From contig CP136575.1 of NCBI GenBank assembly GCA_035196065.1, positions 2,334,769-2,398,768 of the forward strand: a stretch of 64,000 bases of DNA, in the 5' to 3' direction. The first letter of the stretch is position 1; each line of letters opens with the position of its first letter. The stretch comes from Sphingobium sp. Lineage in GTDB: Bacteria; Pseudomonadota; Alphaproteobacteria; Sphingomonadales; Sphingomonadaceae. Both the position numbers and the translations under genes were made by a program. Below, in pieces: positions 39,748 to 50,211 of the stretch. The notes beneath the pieces are model-generated. The model made no database searches. It worked only from the letters and a program-made list of their open reading frames with translations, and had not been told where the DNA came from.

Positions 39748-40331
39748 CCTGGAAGGCCCAATTCCGTGAGGCATTGCACCCTTCGCGTGCCATCGAGGTA
39801 GAGGATGAACGGGAATTCCCCCGACATCGCGGCGATTATCGCGCGGCTGCTGTTCTCGTGCCGATCACGGACCGCAGCGAGCCAGGCGTTATCCTGACGC
39901 AGCGGCCAGACTGGCTGCGCAGCCATGCAGGGCAAGTCGCCTTTCCCGGCGGCAAGATTGACGAGACCGACGAAAATGCCGTGGCCGCTGCGCTGCGCGA
40001 GGCGGAGGAGGAAATTGCCCTGCCCCGCCATCTTGTTGAGGTGTTAGGACATGCCGACGAATATCGCTCCGGCAGCGGTTATCGGATCACTCCGGTGATT
40101 GGCGTCGTGCCAGCGGATGTTCCCTTGGCACCCAATCCCGAAGAGGTTGCGGAATGGTTTGAAGTGCCGCTCGCAATATTGTTTGATCGCGCCAATTACG
40201 CCCAAAGACATGTCGAGTGGCAGGGGCAGAGGCGCAGTTATTATGACATGGAATGGCAGGGCCGCCGCATCTGGGGCGTCACAGCAGGCATCATCGCCAA
40301 TCTGGCGCGGCGATTGACGGGGGCATCATGA
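39744..40331 (+). CDS. CoA pyrophosphatase (NUDIX hydrolase, NudL-like)
   Basis: A 195-residue NUDIX protein. The CoA-specific stretch LRSHAGQVAFPGGKIDE precedes the NUDIX box (about residues 69-92, with catalytic REAEEE). The usual Gly after EEI is Ala (IAL) here. Members cleave CoA or its derivatives to phosphopantetheine and 3',5'-ADP. The start at 39744 overlaps the DUF1285 stop (ATGA), and its own stop overlaps the CCA transferase start. Confidence 0.9.
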   Translation: MTWKAQFREALHPSRAIEVEDEREFPRHRGDYRAAAVLVPITDRSEPGVILTQRPDWLRSHAGQVAFPGGKIDETDENAVAAALREAEEEIALPRHLVEVLGHADEYRSGSGYRITPVIGVVPADVPLAPNPEEVAEWFEVPLAILFDRANYAQRHVEWQGQRRSYYDMEWQGRRIWGVTAGIIANLARRLTGAS

Positions 40332-41545
40332 CGCGGCTTCCCGACACCGAATGGCTCAACGACCCCGCTTTTCGCAAAGTGGTCGACAGCCTGCGCGTAG
40401 ATGGCGCGCCCCCCAGAATAGTTGGTGGCGCGGTGCGCGATGCCTTGCTGGGCCTTGCTGTTTCAGACGTCGATCTTGCCACGCCGTTGCTGCCCGAAGA
40501 CATTGTTCAGCGATTGGAGGCTGCGCGGATCAAGGCCGTGCCGACCGGTATCGACCATGGCACGATCACCGCCGTTTCAGACGGCCGAACATTTGAGATC
40601 ACCACCTTGCGCCGAGACGTGGAAACCGACGGACGGCGCGCCACCGTCGCCTTTTCAAGCGACTGGCAGGAGGATGCCGCGCGGCGCGATTTCACGATAA
40701 ACGCTCTTTATGCCGACCCCGACGATGGCAAGATTATCGACTATTTCGGCGGGCTGGCCGATCTCGAGTCAGGCCTTGTCCGCTTCATCGGGGATGCCGG
40801 GCAACGCATTGCCGAAGATCATCTTCGCATATTGCGGCTGTTCCGGTTCCACGCCCGTTTCGGCAAGGGCCCGATCGATCCTGACGCGCTGTCGGCGGCG
40901 CGGGCAAATGCCAGCAAATTGATGGCCTTGTCACGTGAACGGATCGCAGACGAATTGCGCAAATTACTCGCCGTGACAAATCCTGCCCCTGTGGTTTCCG
41001 CAATGGTGGATGCCGATATTTTTTCGGCCTTTCTACCTGAACTTGCAACCGGCGCCGCGCTGCGCCTTGCCCGTCTGGTCGATCGTGAGCACACCGCCGA
41101 TATTGCCCCCCTTGCCGTCCGCCGGCTCAGCGCATTGCTCCCGACCGACCCGATGCTGGTCGAAAAGATTGCCGCACGGCTGAAACTGTCCAACAGGATG
41201 CGTGCCGATCTTGCCGTCCTTGCCAAGACAGACCATGGCGTCACAACAGCACGTCAACTCGCCTACCGTCTGGGCACGGGCAATGCGCGCAGTCATATCC
41301 TGTTGCATCATGGCGATGAGGGACTCGGCGAAGCACTTGAAGCGCTTCATGGCTGGGAACCGCCGCAACTGCCGATCAAAGGCGGAGATCTGATAGAGAT
41401 GGGAATGCGTCAGGGGCCGATGGTTGCGCGCACGCTGCAGGCGATTGAGCGGCAATGGATCGAAGAGAATTTCCCCACCCAATCCCGGACGCGTGAAATC
41501 GCCGAGCGACTTGTGGCAGAGGCTTTGGGTTCAATGCCCGGCTGA
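40328..41545 (+). CDS. cca: CCA tRNA nucleotidyltransferase / poly(A) polymerase family
   Basis: A 405-residue class II nucleotidyltransferase adding or repairing the 3' CCA of tRNAs. GGAVRD (33-38), the catalytic aspartates of DVD (47-49) and RRDFTINALYAD are present, followed by the helical neck and body domain; no HD domain is seen. Last gene of GNAT-DUF1285-NUDIX-cca, coupled to NUDIX by an ATGA overlap. A poly(A) polymerase role cannot be fully excluded, but alphaproteobacterial context favours CCA addition. It is convergent with parC. Confidence 0.92.
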   Translation: MTRLPDTEWLNDPAFRKVVDSLRVDGAPPRIVGGAVRDALLGLAVSDVDLATPLLPEDIVQRLEAARIKAVPTGIDHGTITAVSDGRTFEITTLRRDVETDGRRATVAFSSDWQEDAARRDFTINALYADPDDGKIIDYFGGLADLESGLVRFIGDAGQRIAEDHLRILRLFRFHARFGKGPIDPDALSAARANASKLMALSRERIADELRKLLAVTNPAPVVSAMVDADIFSAFLPELATGAALRLARLVDREHTADIAPLAVRRLSALLPTDPMLVEKIAARLKLSNRMRADLAVLAKTDHGVTTARQLAYRLGTGNARSHILLHHGDEGLGEALEALHGWEPPQLPIKGGDLIEMGMRQGPMVARTLQAIERQWIEENFPTQSRTREIAERLVAEALGSMPG

Positions 41546-41559
41546 TTTGCCGGCCGAAA

Positions 41560-43884
41560 TCAATCGAAACGGTTGTTGCGCGGAAAGCCCTGCGGCGGCA
41601 GCCGTCCAGCCGCGCCGCGCGCAACGCGCCATTGCGTCAGGTCCGTCTCGGTGCGGGTCCGGTTTCCTTCTCCGCCCATCGCCCAGCTCAGCCCCTCGCT
41701 CAGGCGGAAGCATTTCGCATCGGAAAGGCCGCCATCCTTGTAGCGTTGCAGGGTGACGCCCTGACCCTTCGCCATTTCGGGCACTTCGTTCAGCGGAAAC
41801 ACGACAAGTTTGCGGTTATCGCCGACCACCGCAAGATAGCGGTCATCAATGCCATCAGCGGGCGCAGCGGGCAGCAGGCGCACGACCGTCAATCTTGTTC
41901 CCGGCTTCAGCGTCACGACGCCGCGGCCCTTGCGGGTTTCGGCAACGACATCTTCCATCTTGCAGACAAACCCCTTGCCGGTCGATGCCGCAAGCAAAAT
42001 GCGTCCGCCTGCCATAACGGGGATCAGCGTAAGGATGTCATTGCCCGCCTCGATATCGATCATCGTACCCAATGGTTCGCCAAATCCGCGCGCACCGGGC
42101 AGCTTATCAGCTCCGATCGTGTAAAAACGGCCATTTGCGGTTACGACAAGGATCTTGTCGGTGGTCTGCGTATGGAAGACCTGCGCCAGCGCATCGCCTT
42201 CCTTGAATTTATACTCTGCCTTGACGGACAGATCGGCATGGCCCTTCATCGCCTTGATCCAGCCGCGCTTAGACAGAATGACGGTCACCGGCTCGCGTTC
42301 GACAAATGCTTCCAACGCGATTTCACGCGCAGGTGCGGCCTCGATCAACGACGTACGGCGGCGGCCCAGCGCGGTTTCCTCTGCATAGCCAGCGCGCAAT
42401 TTGGTCAGATCTTTCTTGAGCCGCGTGCGCTGCCGCGCGGGGCTTTCGAGCAGCTTCACCAGTTCCTCGCGCTCGGCCGTCAGCTCATCGCGTTCGCGGC
42501 GCAATTCCATTTCTTCAAGCTTGCGCAAGCTGCGCAGGCGCATGTTGAGTATCGCCTCGGCTTGTCGGTCATTCAGGCCAAATTCTGCCATCATCACCGG
42601 CTTGGGCTCATCCTCGGTTCGGATGATCTCGATGATCCGGTCAAGATTGAGATAGGCAATGATATAACCGTCGAGCAGTTCGAGGCGGTTATCGATCTTC
42701 TCAAGGCGATGCTGCGAGCGGCGGACCAGCACGTCAATCTGGTGTGTCAGCCATTCGCGCAGCACTTCGCCCAACCCCATGACACGCGGGACGCGATTGG
42801 CATCGAGCACGTTCATGTTAAGACCGAAGCGGGTTTCCAGATCCGTCAGACGGAACAGCGCATTTTTGAGGTCTTCAGGGTCGACATTGCGGCTCTTGGG
42901 AACCAGCACGATGCGAATTTCGGCATCGGATTCGTCGCGCACATCGTCAAGGATCGGCAGTTTCTTGTCGGCGATAAGCTGCGCGATCTGCTCGATCAGC
43001 TTGCCCTTCTGAACCTGATAGGGGATTTCGGAAATCACCAGCTGCCAGGTGCCGCCGGGCAGTCGTTCAATCCCGGCATCGCGGTCTGCCGTTTCCTTTG
43101 CGCTTTCGGCATGGAAGCGCGCCCGCAACCGCAACGCGCCGCGGCCGCTTGCATAGGCAGCGCTAATCGTCTCGCGGCTGTCAACCAAGACCCCCCCGGT
43201 TGCAAAATCCGGACCCTGGACGATCTGCATCAATTGTTCATGACTGGCCTTGGGCTCATCAATCAACAGCATCGCCGCATCGATTATCTCGGCCGCATTG
43301 TGCGACGGAATGCTTGTCGCCATGCCGACCGCGATCCCGCTTGCACCATTGGCCAACAGGTTGGGGAAAAGACCGGGCATGACTTCCGGTTCTTCATCCT
43401 CGCCATTGTAGGTCGGGCGGAAGTCGGCGGCATTTTCATCAAGGCCGGCCATCAGCTCAATCGCCGTCTTGGTCAGCCGCGCCTCTGTGTACCGGTAGGC
43501 AGCGGCATTATCACCGTCGATATTGCCGAAATTGCCCTGCCCGTCGACAAGCGGATAGCGCAGCGAAAATGTCTGCGCGAGGCGCACCATCGCGTCATAA
43601 ACCGATTGGTCGCCATGCGGGTGATATTTACCGATAACGTCGCCGACAACGCGCGCGCATTTCTTATAACCATTGGCCGGATCAAGCTTCAGCTGCCGCA
43701 TCGCCCACAAAAGGCGGCGGTGCACAGGCTTCAGACCGTCGCGCAGGTCAGGCAATGACCGTGCCGTAATCGTCGACATGGCATAGATCAGATAGCGCTC
43801 CGACATTGCAGCGTCGAACGGCGCGTTGACAATCTGGTCAAACGGATCCTCGGCAGGGATGTCGGTGTCGGTAATATCGGACAT
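41560..43884 (-). CDS. parC: DNA topoisomerase IV subunit A
   Basis: Breakage-reunion subunit that separates linked chromosomes. The 774-residue protein has the CAP/winged-helix region [13 protein letters not shown], catalytic Tyr132 in RYTEARL, the coiled-coil and a C-terminal beta-pinwheel. ParC rather than GyrA is preferred because the C-terminal domain lacks a clear GyrA box (QRRGGKG). The quinolone-determining motif reads [10 protein letters not shown], with Gln93 at the place of E. coli ParC Ser80 and Asp97 at Glu84. Single gene, divergent from purB (127 nt). Confidence 0.9.
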   Translation of the reverse strand: MSDITDTDIPAEDPFDQIVNAPFDAAMSERYLIYAMSTITARSLPDLRDGLKPVHRRLLWAMRQLKLDPANGYKKCARVVGDVIGKYHPHGDQSVYDAMVRLAQTFSLRYPLVDGQGNFGNIDGDNAAAYRYTEARLTKTAIELMAGLDENAADFRPTYNGEDEEPEVMPGLFPNLLANGASGIAVGMATSIPSHNAAEIIDAAMLLIDEPKASHEQLMQIVQGPDFATGGVLVDSRETISAAYASGRGALRLRARFHAESAKETADRDAGIERLPGGTWQLVISEIPYQVQKGKLIEQIAQLIADKKLPILDDVRDESDAEIRIVLVPKSRNVDPEDLKNALFRLTDLETRFGLNMNVLDANRVPRVMGLGEVLREWLTHQIDVLVRRSQHRLEKIDNRLELLDGYIIAYLNLDRIIEIIRTEDEPKPVMMAEFGLNDRQAEAILNMRLRSLRKLEEMELRRERDELTAEREELVKLLESPARQRTRLKKDLTKLRAGYAEETALGRRRTSLIEAAPAREIALEAFVEREPVTVILSKRGWIKAMKGHADLSVKAEYKFKEGDALAQVFHTQTTDKILVVTANGRFYTIGADKLPGARGFGEPLGTMIDIEAGNDILTLIPVMAGGRILLAASTGKGFVCKMEDVVAETRKGRGVVTLKPGTRLTVVRLLPAAPADGIDDRYLAVVGDNRKLVVFPLNEVPEMAKGQGVTLQRYKDGGLSDAKCFRLSEGLSWAMGGEGNRTRTETDLTQWRVARGAAGRLPPQGFPRNNRFD

Positions 43885-44011
43885 TGCCGCCGCGATAGCG
43901 GCACAGAGAGTCCGCGCAAAGCACCTTGTGCATCAATCCACAGATTTGTGATCATCGCCACATGCTGCTAACGGCGCGGGCGACTCCAACCCTCCATAAG
44001 AAAGCCTGCAC

Positions 44012-45322
44012 ATGGTCCCCCGCTACGCCCGCCCCGACATGGTCGCCATTTGGGAGCCAGAGAACCGGCTGAAAATCTGGTTCGAAATTGAGGCCCATGC
44101 AACACAGGCGCTGGCCGATCTCGGCGTTGTTCCCCAATCGGCGGCAGAGGCGCTTTGGAAATGGTGGGCTACCAACCCGTCCATCGACGTCGCAGCCATC
44201 GACGCGATCGAGGCAGTGACCAAGCATGACGTGATCGCTTTCCTTACATGGGTCGCCGAAAAGGTTGGTGACGAAGCCCGCTTCATGCATCAGGGCATGA
44301 CCAGCTCGGATGTGCTCGACACCTGCCTTGCCGTGCAACTGGCGCGCGCATCAGACCTGCTGCTTGCCGATCTTGACGCGCTGCTGGAGGCCATTAAGCG
44401 CCGTGCCTTTGAACATAAAATGACGCCGTGCATCGGCCGCAGCCATGGCATCCACGCTGAACCGGTGACCTTTGGCCTTAAAATGGCGGAAGCCTATGCC
44501 GAATTTTCGCGCTGCAAGGATCGCCTGATCGCCGCACGCAAGGATGTCGCCACCTGCGCAATTTCGGGCGCGGTCGGTACCTTCGCCAATATCGACCCCC
44601 GCGTCGAAGAACATGTCGCAGAAAAACTCGGCCTGTCGGTTGAACCTGTCTCGACGCAGGTTATCCCGCGTGATCGCCATGCCATGTTCTTTGCGACTTT
44701 GGGCGTCATCGCTTCGTCAATCGAGCGTCTTTCCGTCGAAATTCGCCATTTGCAGCGTACCGAAGTGCTGGAAGCGGAAGAATATTTCTCGCCCGGCCAG
44801 AAAGGCTCGTCGGCAATGCCGCACAAGCGCAACCCTGTATTGACCGAAAATCTGACCGGACTTGCCCGAATGGTGCGCAGCTATGCGATGCCGGCAATGG
44901 AGAATGTCGCACTCTGGCATGAACGCGATATCAGCCACAGCTCGGTCGAACGCTATATCGGCCCCGATGCGACGATCACGCTCGATTTCGCACTCGGACG
45001 CCTGACCGGCGTTGTCGACAAGCTGCTCGTTTATCCCGAGCGGATGCAGAAGAATTTGGACAAGATGGGTGGCCTCGTCCACTCGCAGCGGGTTCTGCTT
45101 GCACTCACCCAAGCCGGCGTCAGCCGCGAAGACAGCTATGTTCTGGTCCAGCGTAATGCGATGAAAGTCTGGGAATCAGACGGCCAATTGTCGTTGCTCG
45201 AACTGCTGAAGGCGGATCCCGACGTAACCAAGGCGCTGTCTCCTCAAGAAATTGAGGAGAAGTTCGACCTTGGCTATCATCTGAAACATGTCGACACGAT
45301 TTTCGCGCGGGTTTTCGGGTAA
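44012..45322 (+). CDS. purB: Adenylosuccinate lyase
   Basis: A 436-residue enzyme of purine synthesis that acts twice, on SAICAR and on adenylosuccinate. Begins [20 protein letters not shown], typical of the shorter PurB subgroup; the fumarase/aspartase superfamily signature [12 protein letters not shown] is near residue 265, and HDVIAFL and [11 protein letters not shown] blocks are intact. Single gene. Confidence 0.97.
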   Translation: MVPRYARPDMVAIWEPENRLKIWFEIEAHATQALADLGVVPQSAAEALWKWWATNPSIDVAAIDAIEAVTKHDVIAFLTWVAEKVGDEARFMHQGMTSSDVLDTCLAVQLARASDLLLADLDALLEAIKRRAFEHKMTPCIGRSHGIHAEPVTFGLKMAEAYAEFSRCKDRLIAARKDVATCAISGAVGTFANIDPRVEEHVAEKLGLSVEPVSTQVIPRDRHAMFFATLGVIASSIERLSVEIRHLQRTEVLEAEEYFSPGQKGSSAMPHKRNPVLTENLTGLARMVRSYAMPAMENVALWHERDISHSSVERYIGPDATITLDFALGRLTGVVDKLLVYPERMQKNLDKMGGLVHSQRVLLALTQAGVSREDSYVLVQRNAMKVWESDGQLSLLELLKADPDVTKALSPQEIEEKFDLGYHLKHVDTIFARVFG

Positions 45323-45390
45323 ACCGTCGCCTGCACCCAGACAGGGGCCGCAAAAGGTTGACGCCTAAACCGTTGGATAAACCGACCGCG

Positions 45391-45410
45391 GCCCCAGCCT
45401 TCGTTGGGGC
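45391..45410. repeat. Short hairpin in the purB-lapA spacer
   Basis: GCCCCA (45391-45396) pairs with TGGGGC (45405-45410) around AGCCTTCGT-type loop bases. No T run follows. The 163-nt spacer otherwise shows no gene. Similar CCCCAGC...GGGG hairpins occur as dispersed elements in sphingomonads as I recall; unverified. Confidence 0.4.
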
Positions 45411-45485
45411 GACATGTTAACAGGGCTGGAAACCTTGCCCCCCTTCCCTTAAGCTGTTTACAAACAAGCCAAGGAGAAGCTGCGA

Positions 45486-45776
45486 ATGTCGTTCCTTAAA
45501 ACCCTTTTCTGGGTCATTTTCGTTACCGGCTTTGCTGTTTTTGCGATCAACAACTGGCAGCCCGTATCGATGAAATTGTGGAACGACCTGTGGCTGGAAA
45601 GCAAGCTGCCTGCCGTGATCGCCGCAAGCTTTTTGCTCGGTTTTCTGCCACTCTGGATCTGGCATCGCACCGTGCATTACCGGCTGAACCGCCGGATTGC
45701 GACATTGGAAAGCGGAGCAAAAACCATGGCAGCGAATTTCCCGGCCCCCACTGCAACGTCGGAGAGCGCGGCATGA
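45486..45776 (+). CDS. lapA: LapA/DUF1049-family membrane protein
   Basis: A 96-residue protein with two transmembrane helices (about 5-22 and 42-60), the DUF1049 layout, with the conserved NNWQPVSM turn between them. In E. coli LapA works with LapB in LPS assembly control. AAGGAG lies upstream of the ATG. Overlaps pyrF by 4 nt (ATGA), a frequent lapA-pyrF pairing. Confidence 0.87.
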   Translation: MSFLKTLFWVIFVTGFAVFAINNWQPVSMKLWNDLWLESKLPAVIAASFLLGFLPLWIWHRTVHYRLNRRIATLESGAKTMAANFPAPTATSESAA

Positions 45777-46447
45777 GCAATCCACTCTACGTCGCAATCG
45801 ACACCCCTCGCCTGGACGACGCGCTCGATCTGACCCGCCGGATCAAGGCACATGTCGGCGGGGTGAAACTGGGCCTCGAGTTTTTCTGCGCCAATGGCCA
45901 TCATGGCGTGCATGAGGTGCAGAAACTCGGCCTTCCGATTTTCCTCGACCTCAAGCTGCATGATATCCCCAACACCGTCGCCAAGGCGATGCAGGCGATC
46001 AACGTGCTCGAACCCGCAATTGTCACCATCCATGCCAGCGGCGGGCGCGCAATGATGGAGGATGCCAAGGCAGCCGCCGGTTTGCATACCAAGGTTGTTG
46101 GCGTCACCGTGTTGACCAGCCTTGACGACCATGACCTCAACCGTGTCGGCGTCGACGATGCCCCCGACATTCAGGTCGCAAGGCTCGCCGCACTGGCGCA
46201 AGAGGCCGGGCTCGACGGCATTGTCTGTTCAGGCCATGAGGTAAAGGCTGTGCGCAAAAGCTGGAAGGACGGTTTTTTCGTTGTCCCCGGCCTGCGTCCC
46301 GCAGGGGCAGCCATGGGCGATCAAAAACGCGCCGTAACGCCGCGCCAGGCCCGCGATGACGGCGCCTCGGTGCTTGTGATCGGTCGCCCCATTACCAAGG
46401 CTGAAGATCCTGATGAGGCCGCCCGGGCGATTGTGGGGACGCTTTAA
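45773..46447 (+). CDS. pyrF: Orotidine 5'-phosphate decarboxylase
   Basis: Last step of UMP synthesis. The 224-residue TIM-barrel enzyme has the catalytic tetrad segment FLDLKLHDIPNTV with Asp59, Lys61 and Asp64, and the C-terminal phosphate-binding GRPITKAEDP. Start ATG 45773 overlaps lapA. Followed by a 136-nt spacer containing a long inverted repeat, then trpF. Confidence 0.97.
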   Translation: MSNPLYVAIDTPRLDDALDLTRRIKAHVGGVKLGLEFFCANGHHGVHEVQKLGLPIFLDLKLHDIPNTVAKAMQAINVLEPAIVTIHASGGRAMMEDAKAAAGLHTKVVGVTVLTSLDDHDLNRVGVDDAPDIQVARLAALAQEAGLDGIVCSGHEVKAVRKSWKDGFFVVPGLRPAGAAMGDQKRAVTPRQARDDGASVLVIGRPITKAEDPDEAARAIVGTL

Positions 46448-46462
46448 GTCATTTGCACTCCC

Positions 46463-46553
46463 CGTCATGCTGCACTTGTTTCAGCATTCATCGCGCCGCC
46501 GCGACCCAAATTGTATTAGGAAAAATGGACCCTGGAACAAGTTCAGGGTGACG
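46463..46553. repeat. REP-like inverted-repeat element between pyrF and trpF
   Basis: The left arm 46463-46491 starts CGTCATGCTGCACTTGTTTC; the right arm 46525-46553 is its approximate reverse complement (ATGGACCCTGGAACAAGTTC onward), with about 21 of 29 positions matching. The core ACTTGTT/AACAAGT is perfect. It fills almost the whole spacer and could fold into a long stem. It resembles palindromes of the type CGTCA-CCTGAACTTGTTTCAG that I recall from sphingomonad intergenic regions. Confidence 0.7.
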
Positions 46554-46583
46554 CTTCTGGGGAAGTTGCGCTAGGCCTTACCC

Positions 46584-47222
46584 ATGCAAACCCAAATCAA
46601 GATCTGTGGTCTGACAAGCGAAGCCGCCATCGACGCTGCGGCCAAGGCGGGCGCGAGCCATATCGGGCTGGTGCATTGTGAACCAAGCCCGCGCCATGTC
46701 AGCCTGGAACAGGCCGCTGCCTTGCGTATGCGCACGCCGCCCGGGCTCAAGATCGTGCTGCTGCTGGTCAATGCGGATCCCGAACTGACCCAGAAGGCTA
46801 TTGAGCGCGTCCGCCCGGACGTGGTGCAATTCCATGGCAGCGAAACCCCCGAATGGCTGCAGATCGTTCGCGAACAGATGAAGGTCGAGGTGTGGAAGGC
46901 GCTGGGCGTCAAAAGCCGGGAAATATTGCTACGTTGCGACCGCTTTGTCGGCGCCGCCGACCGCTTGCTTTTCGACGCACCGGCGCAGGCGCTTCCGGGC
47001 GGAACCGGAACACGTTTCGACTGGTCGCTGCTGCGCGAATTTGACCATCGCCTGCCGTGGGGGATCGCCGGCGGCCTGACACCGGACAATGTCGCAGAGG
47101 CGCTACGCGAAACCGGCGCGCAGATGGTCGATACCTCTTCCGGAGTTGAAAGCGCACCGGGCGTCAAGGATGTGGACAAGATCGCCGCATTCTGTAAGGC
47201 GGTCCGCGACTACGCCCATTAA
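46584..47222 (+). CDS. trpF: Phosphoribosylanthranilate isomerase
   Basis: Third step of tryptophan synthesis from anthranilate. The 212-residue barrel begins MQTQIKICGLTS with catalytic Cys in KICG, and has LLFDAPAQALPGGTGTRFDW with the catalytic Asp, then GGLTPDNV. Separated from trpB by an 86-nt spacer with an inverted-repeat element; trpB and trpA follow in the same direction. Confidence 0.97.
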   Translation: MQTQIKICGLTSEAAIDAAAKAGASHIGLVHCEPSPRHVSLEQAAALRMRTPPGLKIVLLLVNADPELTQKAIERVRPDVVQFHGSETPEWLQIVREQMKVEVWKALGVKSREILLRCDRFVGAADRLLFDAPAQALPGGTGTRFDWSLLREFDHRLPWGIAGGLTPDNVAEALRETGAQMVDTSSGVESAPGVKDVDKIAAFCKAVRDYAH

Positions 47223-47223
47223 C

Positions 47224-47295
47224 CCGTTCGCCTCGAGCGTAGTCGAGAGGCCATTCTTTGCTGCACGGCGTTTCGACTTCACGCGACACGAACGG
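47224..47295. repeat. Second inverted-repeat element, between trpF and trpB
   Basis: CCGTTCGCCTCGAGCGTAGT (47224-47243, arm to 47250) is matched by GTTTCGACTTCACGCGACAC onward (47270-47295), whose reverse complement starts CCGTTCGTGTCGCG. CCGTTCG/CGAACGG and AGTCGA/TCGACT are exact. It occupies the trpF-trpB spacer and is of a different sequence class from the element before trpF. Confidence 0.7.
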
Positions 47296-47308
47296 AACCG
47301 AGATAGAT

Positions 47309-48541
47309 ATGAACGCTACCGTAAATTCCTTCATGAACCAGCCTGACGAGCGGGGCCATTTCGGCCAGTTCGGCGGCCGTTACGTCGCCGAAACGCTGAT
47401 GCCGCTGATCCTTGATCTGGAACGGGAATATCGCGCGGCGCAGGCCGACCCCGAATTCCATGCGCAGCTCGACGATCTGCTGAAACATTATGTCGGCCGC
47501 CCTTCCCCGCTTTATTATGCCGAACGGCTGACCGAGGAATTGCGCAAGGATGCGCCCGCCGGAAAAGGCGCGCAAATCTGGTTCAAGCGCGACGAGCTGA
47601 ACCACACCGGCGCGCATAAGATCAACAATTGTATCGGCCAGATCCTGCTCGCCATGCGCATGGGCAAGACGCGTATCATCGCAGAGACCGGCGCTGGCCA
47701 GCATGGCGTCGCCACCGCCACCGTCTGCGCGCGCTTTGGCCTGCCCTGCACCATCTTCATGGGCGCGACCGATGTAGCGCGGCAGGCTCCGAACGTGTTC
47801 CGCATGAAGCTGCTTGGGGCAGAGGTGATTCCGGTGACCGCCGGGGCCGCGACGCTCAAGGACGCGATGAACGAAGCGCTGCGCTATTGGGTCGCCAACG
47901 TCCACGACACTTTCTACATCATCGGCACCGCTGCAGGGCCACACCCCTACCCCGAAATGGTCCGCGATTTCCAAAGCGTGATCGGCAAGGAAGCCCGCGC
48001 CCAGTTGCTCGAACGCACCGGTCGCCTGCCCGACCTGCTGGTCGCGGCGATCGGTGGCGGCTCCAATGCAATCGGCCTGTTCCATCCCTTCCTCGATGAC
48101 GCCTCGGTCAAGATGCTCGGCGTTGAAGCGGCTGGCCATGGCCTTCAGAAAGAACATGCGGCCAGCCTCGCGGGTGGTGCCCCCGGCATCCTCCACGGCA
48201 ATAAAACCTATCTGCTGCAAGATGAGGACGGCCAGATCACCGAGGGCCATTCTATCAGCGCCGGCCTCGACTATCCCGGCATCGGCCCCGAACATGCCTG
48301 GCTGCGCGACATTGGCCGGGTTGATTACACCAGCGTTACCGACACCGAGGCTCTGGAAGGCTTTCAGCTGCTCTGCCGCACTGAAGGCATCATCCCCGCC
48401 CTCGAGCCCGCCCACGCCATCGCCGCACTCGCCAAGGTCGCGGCGACCATGGACAAGGACCAGATCATCCTCGCCAATCTGTGCGGTCGCGGCGACAAGG
48501 ACATTTTCTCGGTCGCGGAGCATCTGGGGGTTAAGCTGTGA
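47309..48541 (+). CDS. trpB: Tryptophan synthase beta chain
   Basis: PLP enzyme that joins indole and serine. The 410-residue protein has the PLP lysine Lys104 in [15 protein letters not shown], and the phosphate loop GGGSNAIG. It starts at ATG 47309 ([16 protein letters not shown]); ATG 47333 is another choice. Its stop overlaps the trpA GTG start. In most alphaproteobacteria trpF-trpB-trpA-accD-folC are contiguous, as here. Confidence 0.97.
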   Translation: MNATVNSFMNQPDERGHFGQFGGRYVAETLMPLILDLEREYRAAQADPEFHAQLDDLLKHYVGRPSPLYYAERLTEELRKDAPAGKGAQIWFKRDELNHTGAHKINNCIGQILLAMRMGKTRIIAETGAGQHGVATATVCARFGLPCTIFMGATDVARQAPNVFRMKLLGAEVIPVTAGAATLKDAMNEALRYWVANVHDTFYIIGTAAGPHPYPEMVRDFQSVIGKEARAQLLERTGRLPDLLVAAIGGGSNAIGLFHPFLDDASVKMLGVEAAGHGLQKEHAASLAGGAPGILHGNKTYLLQDEDGQITEGHSISAGLDYPGIGPEHAWLRDIGRVDYTSVTDTEALEGFQLLCRTEGIIPALEPAHAIAALAKVAATMDKDQIILANLCGRGDKDIFSVAEHLGVKL

Positions 48542-49344
48542 CTCACCTCGACCCAAAAAGGCTTTCTGCTGCCTTCGCCAAGTCGCACCCAGCGCTCGTT
48601 ACATTCGTGACCGCCGGCGACCCGAGCGTCGCCGCTACCCCCGCCATCCTCGACGCACTCGTTGCGGGCGGCGCGGATGTCATTGAACTGGGGATGCCGT
48701 TCACTGACCCGATGGCCGATGGCCCGGCGATTCAGGCAGCGAACATCCGCAGTCTGGATGGCGGAACCAAGACAGCGGACATCTTCCGCCTCGCCACCGA
48801 TTTCCGTGCGCGCCATCCGGACGTGCCACTGGTGCTGATGGGCTATGCCAATCCGATGACGATCCGCGGCCCAGAGTGGTTTGCGGACCAATGCGTCAAG
48901 GCAGGCGTCGATGGTGTGATTTGCGTCGACATACCGCCAGAAGAAGATGTCGAGCTTGGCCCTGCCTTGCGCGATGCGGGCATCAGCCTGATCCGCCTTG
49001 CCACGCCGACCACCGATTTCGCGCGCCTGCCAGCCGTACTCGATGGATCGAGCGGATTTCTCTATTATGTCTCGGTCGCCGGCATCACCGGGATGCAACA
49101 GGCCGCACAGGCGAGCATCGAGGATGCTGTCGCTCGGCTCAAGGCAGCCACCGATATTCCCGTCGCGGTCGGCTTTGGCGTGCGCACCCCCGAACAGGCG
49201 GCTGCGATTGCACAGGTCGCCGATGGGGTTGTTGTCGGCTCGGCGATCGTTGAAATCATCGCCGAACATGGCCGCGAAGCCGCTGGTCCGGTACGCGAAT
49301 ATGTGGCAAGCTTGGCCACTGCCATCAAAGCATCAAGAGGCTAA
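48538..49344 (+). CDS. trpA: Tryptophan synthase alpha chain
   Basis: Cleaves indole-3-glycerol phosphate to indole, which is channelled to TrpB. The 268-residue barrel has catalytic Glu50 and Asp61 in [19 protein letters not shown] and the GVRTPEQAA phosphate region. GTG start in a GTGA overlap with trpB. Followed 3 nt later by accD. Confidence 0.97.
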   Translation: MTHLDPKRLSAAFAKSHPALVTFVTAGDPSVAATPAILDALVAGGADVIELGMPFTDPMADGPAIQAANIRSLDGGTKTADIFRLATDFRARHPDVPLVLMGYANPMTIRGPEWFADQCVKAGVDGVICVDIPPEEDVELGPALRDAGISLIRLATPTTDFARLPAVLDGSSGFLYYVSVAGITGMQQAAQASIEDAVARLKAATDIPVAVGFGVRTPEQAAAIAQVADGVVVGSAIVEIIAEHGREAAGPVREYVASLATAIKASRG

Positions 49345-49347
49345 AAA

Positions 49348-50202
49348 ATGAACTGGGTCACCCGCGTCCGCAACGCCATTCCCTTCATCGCCAAGCGCGA
49401 GACGGTCGAAACGCTTTGGCACAAATGCAAGGGATGCCAGTCGATGATCTTCCTCAAGGAATATGAGGAAAATCAGTCGGTCTGCCCGAAATGTGACTAT
49501 CATGGCCGCATCGGCCCGGCGGAGCGTTTTGCCGCGATCTTCGATGATGGTAGCTTGCGCGTGCTGCCCATGCCCAAGGTTGCCGAAGACCCGTTGAAGT
49601 TCAAGGATACCAAGAAATATCCCGACCGGATCAAGGCCGCACGCGCGCAAACGGGTGAAACCGACGCGATGATCAGCGGCCATGGCAAGATCGACGGGCA
49701 GCCCGCCGTCGTCAGCGTGCAGGATTTCGCTTTCATGGGCGGATCGATGGGCATGGCCGTGGGAGAGGCCTTTGTCGCCGCCGCGCAGGAAGCGCTGGTC
49801 AACAAATGCCCCTATATCATCTTCACCGCGGCAGGCGGCGCACGGATGCAGGAAGGCATTTTGTCGCTGATGCAGATGCCGCGCTCAACCGTCGCGATCC
49901 AGATGCTGCGCGAGGCAGGCCTGCCCTATATCGTCGTGCTGACCGACCCGACCACCGGCGGCGTGACGGCCAGCTATGCGATGCTCGGCGATATCCAGAT
50001 TGCCGAACCGGGGGCACTGATCGGCTTTGCCGGACAGCGCGTGATCGAACAGACGATCCGCGAAAAACTGCCCGAAGGATTCCAACGCGCCGAATATCTG
50101 CTCGATCATGGCATGGTCGATATGGTGACCCACCGGCATGAGCTGAAAGCTACGCTGTCGAATCTGATCGGCTATCTGATGGCGTCGAAAAAGGCTGCGT
50201 AG
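49348..50202 (+). CDS. accD: Acetyl-CoA carboxylase carboxyltransferase subunit beta
   Basis: Beta subunit of the carboxyltransferase making malonyl-CoA for fatty acids. The 284-residue protein has the N-terminal zinc ribbon (Cys27, Cys30, Cys46, Cys49: CKGC and CPKC), then the crotonase-like core with [13 protein letters not shown] and [12 protein letters not shown] motifs. Between trpA and folC. Confidence 0.97.
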   Translation: MNWVTRVRNAIPFIAKRETVETLWHKCKGCQSMIFLKEYEENQSVCPKCDYHGRIGPAERFAAIFDDGSLRVLPMPKVAEDPLKFKDTKKYPDRIKAARAQTGETDAMISGHGKIDGQPAVVSVQDFAFMGGSMGMAVGEAFVAAAQEALVNKCPYIIFTAAGGARMQEGILSLMQMPRSTVAIQMLREAGLPYIVVLTDPTTGGVTASYAMLGDIQIAEPGALIGFAGQRVIEQTIREKLPEGFQRAEYLLDHGMVDMVTHRHELKATLSNLIGYLMASKKAA

Positions 50203-50211
50203 TTCCCGACC

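Noticed and set aside
41632-43758. Long open frame opposite parC (708 codons), and similar ones opposite nusA (34042-35790) and trpB (47279-48556)
   Set aside because: All are mirror frames of recognised genes with intact motifs; composition is unlike real proteins (Gln/His/Arg-rich without domain structure).
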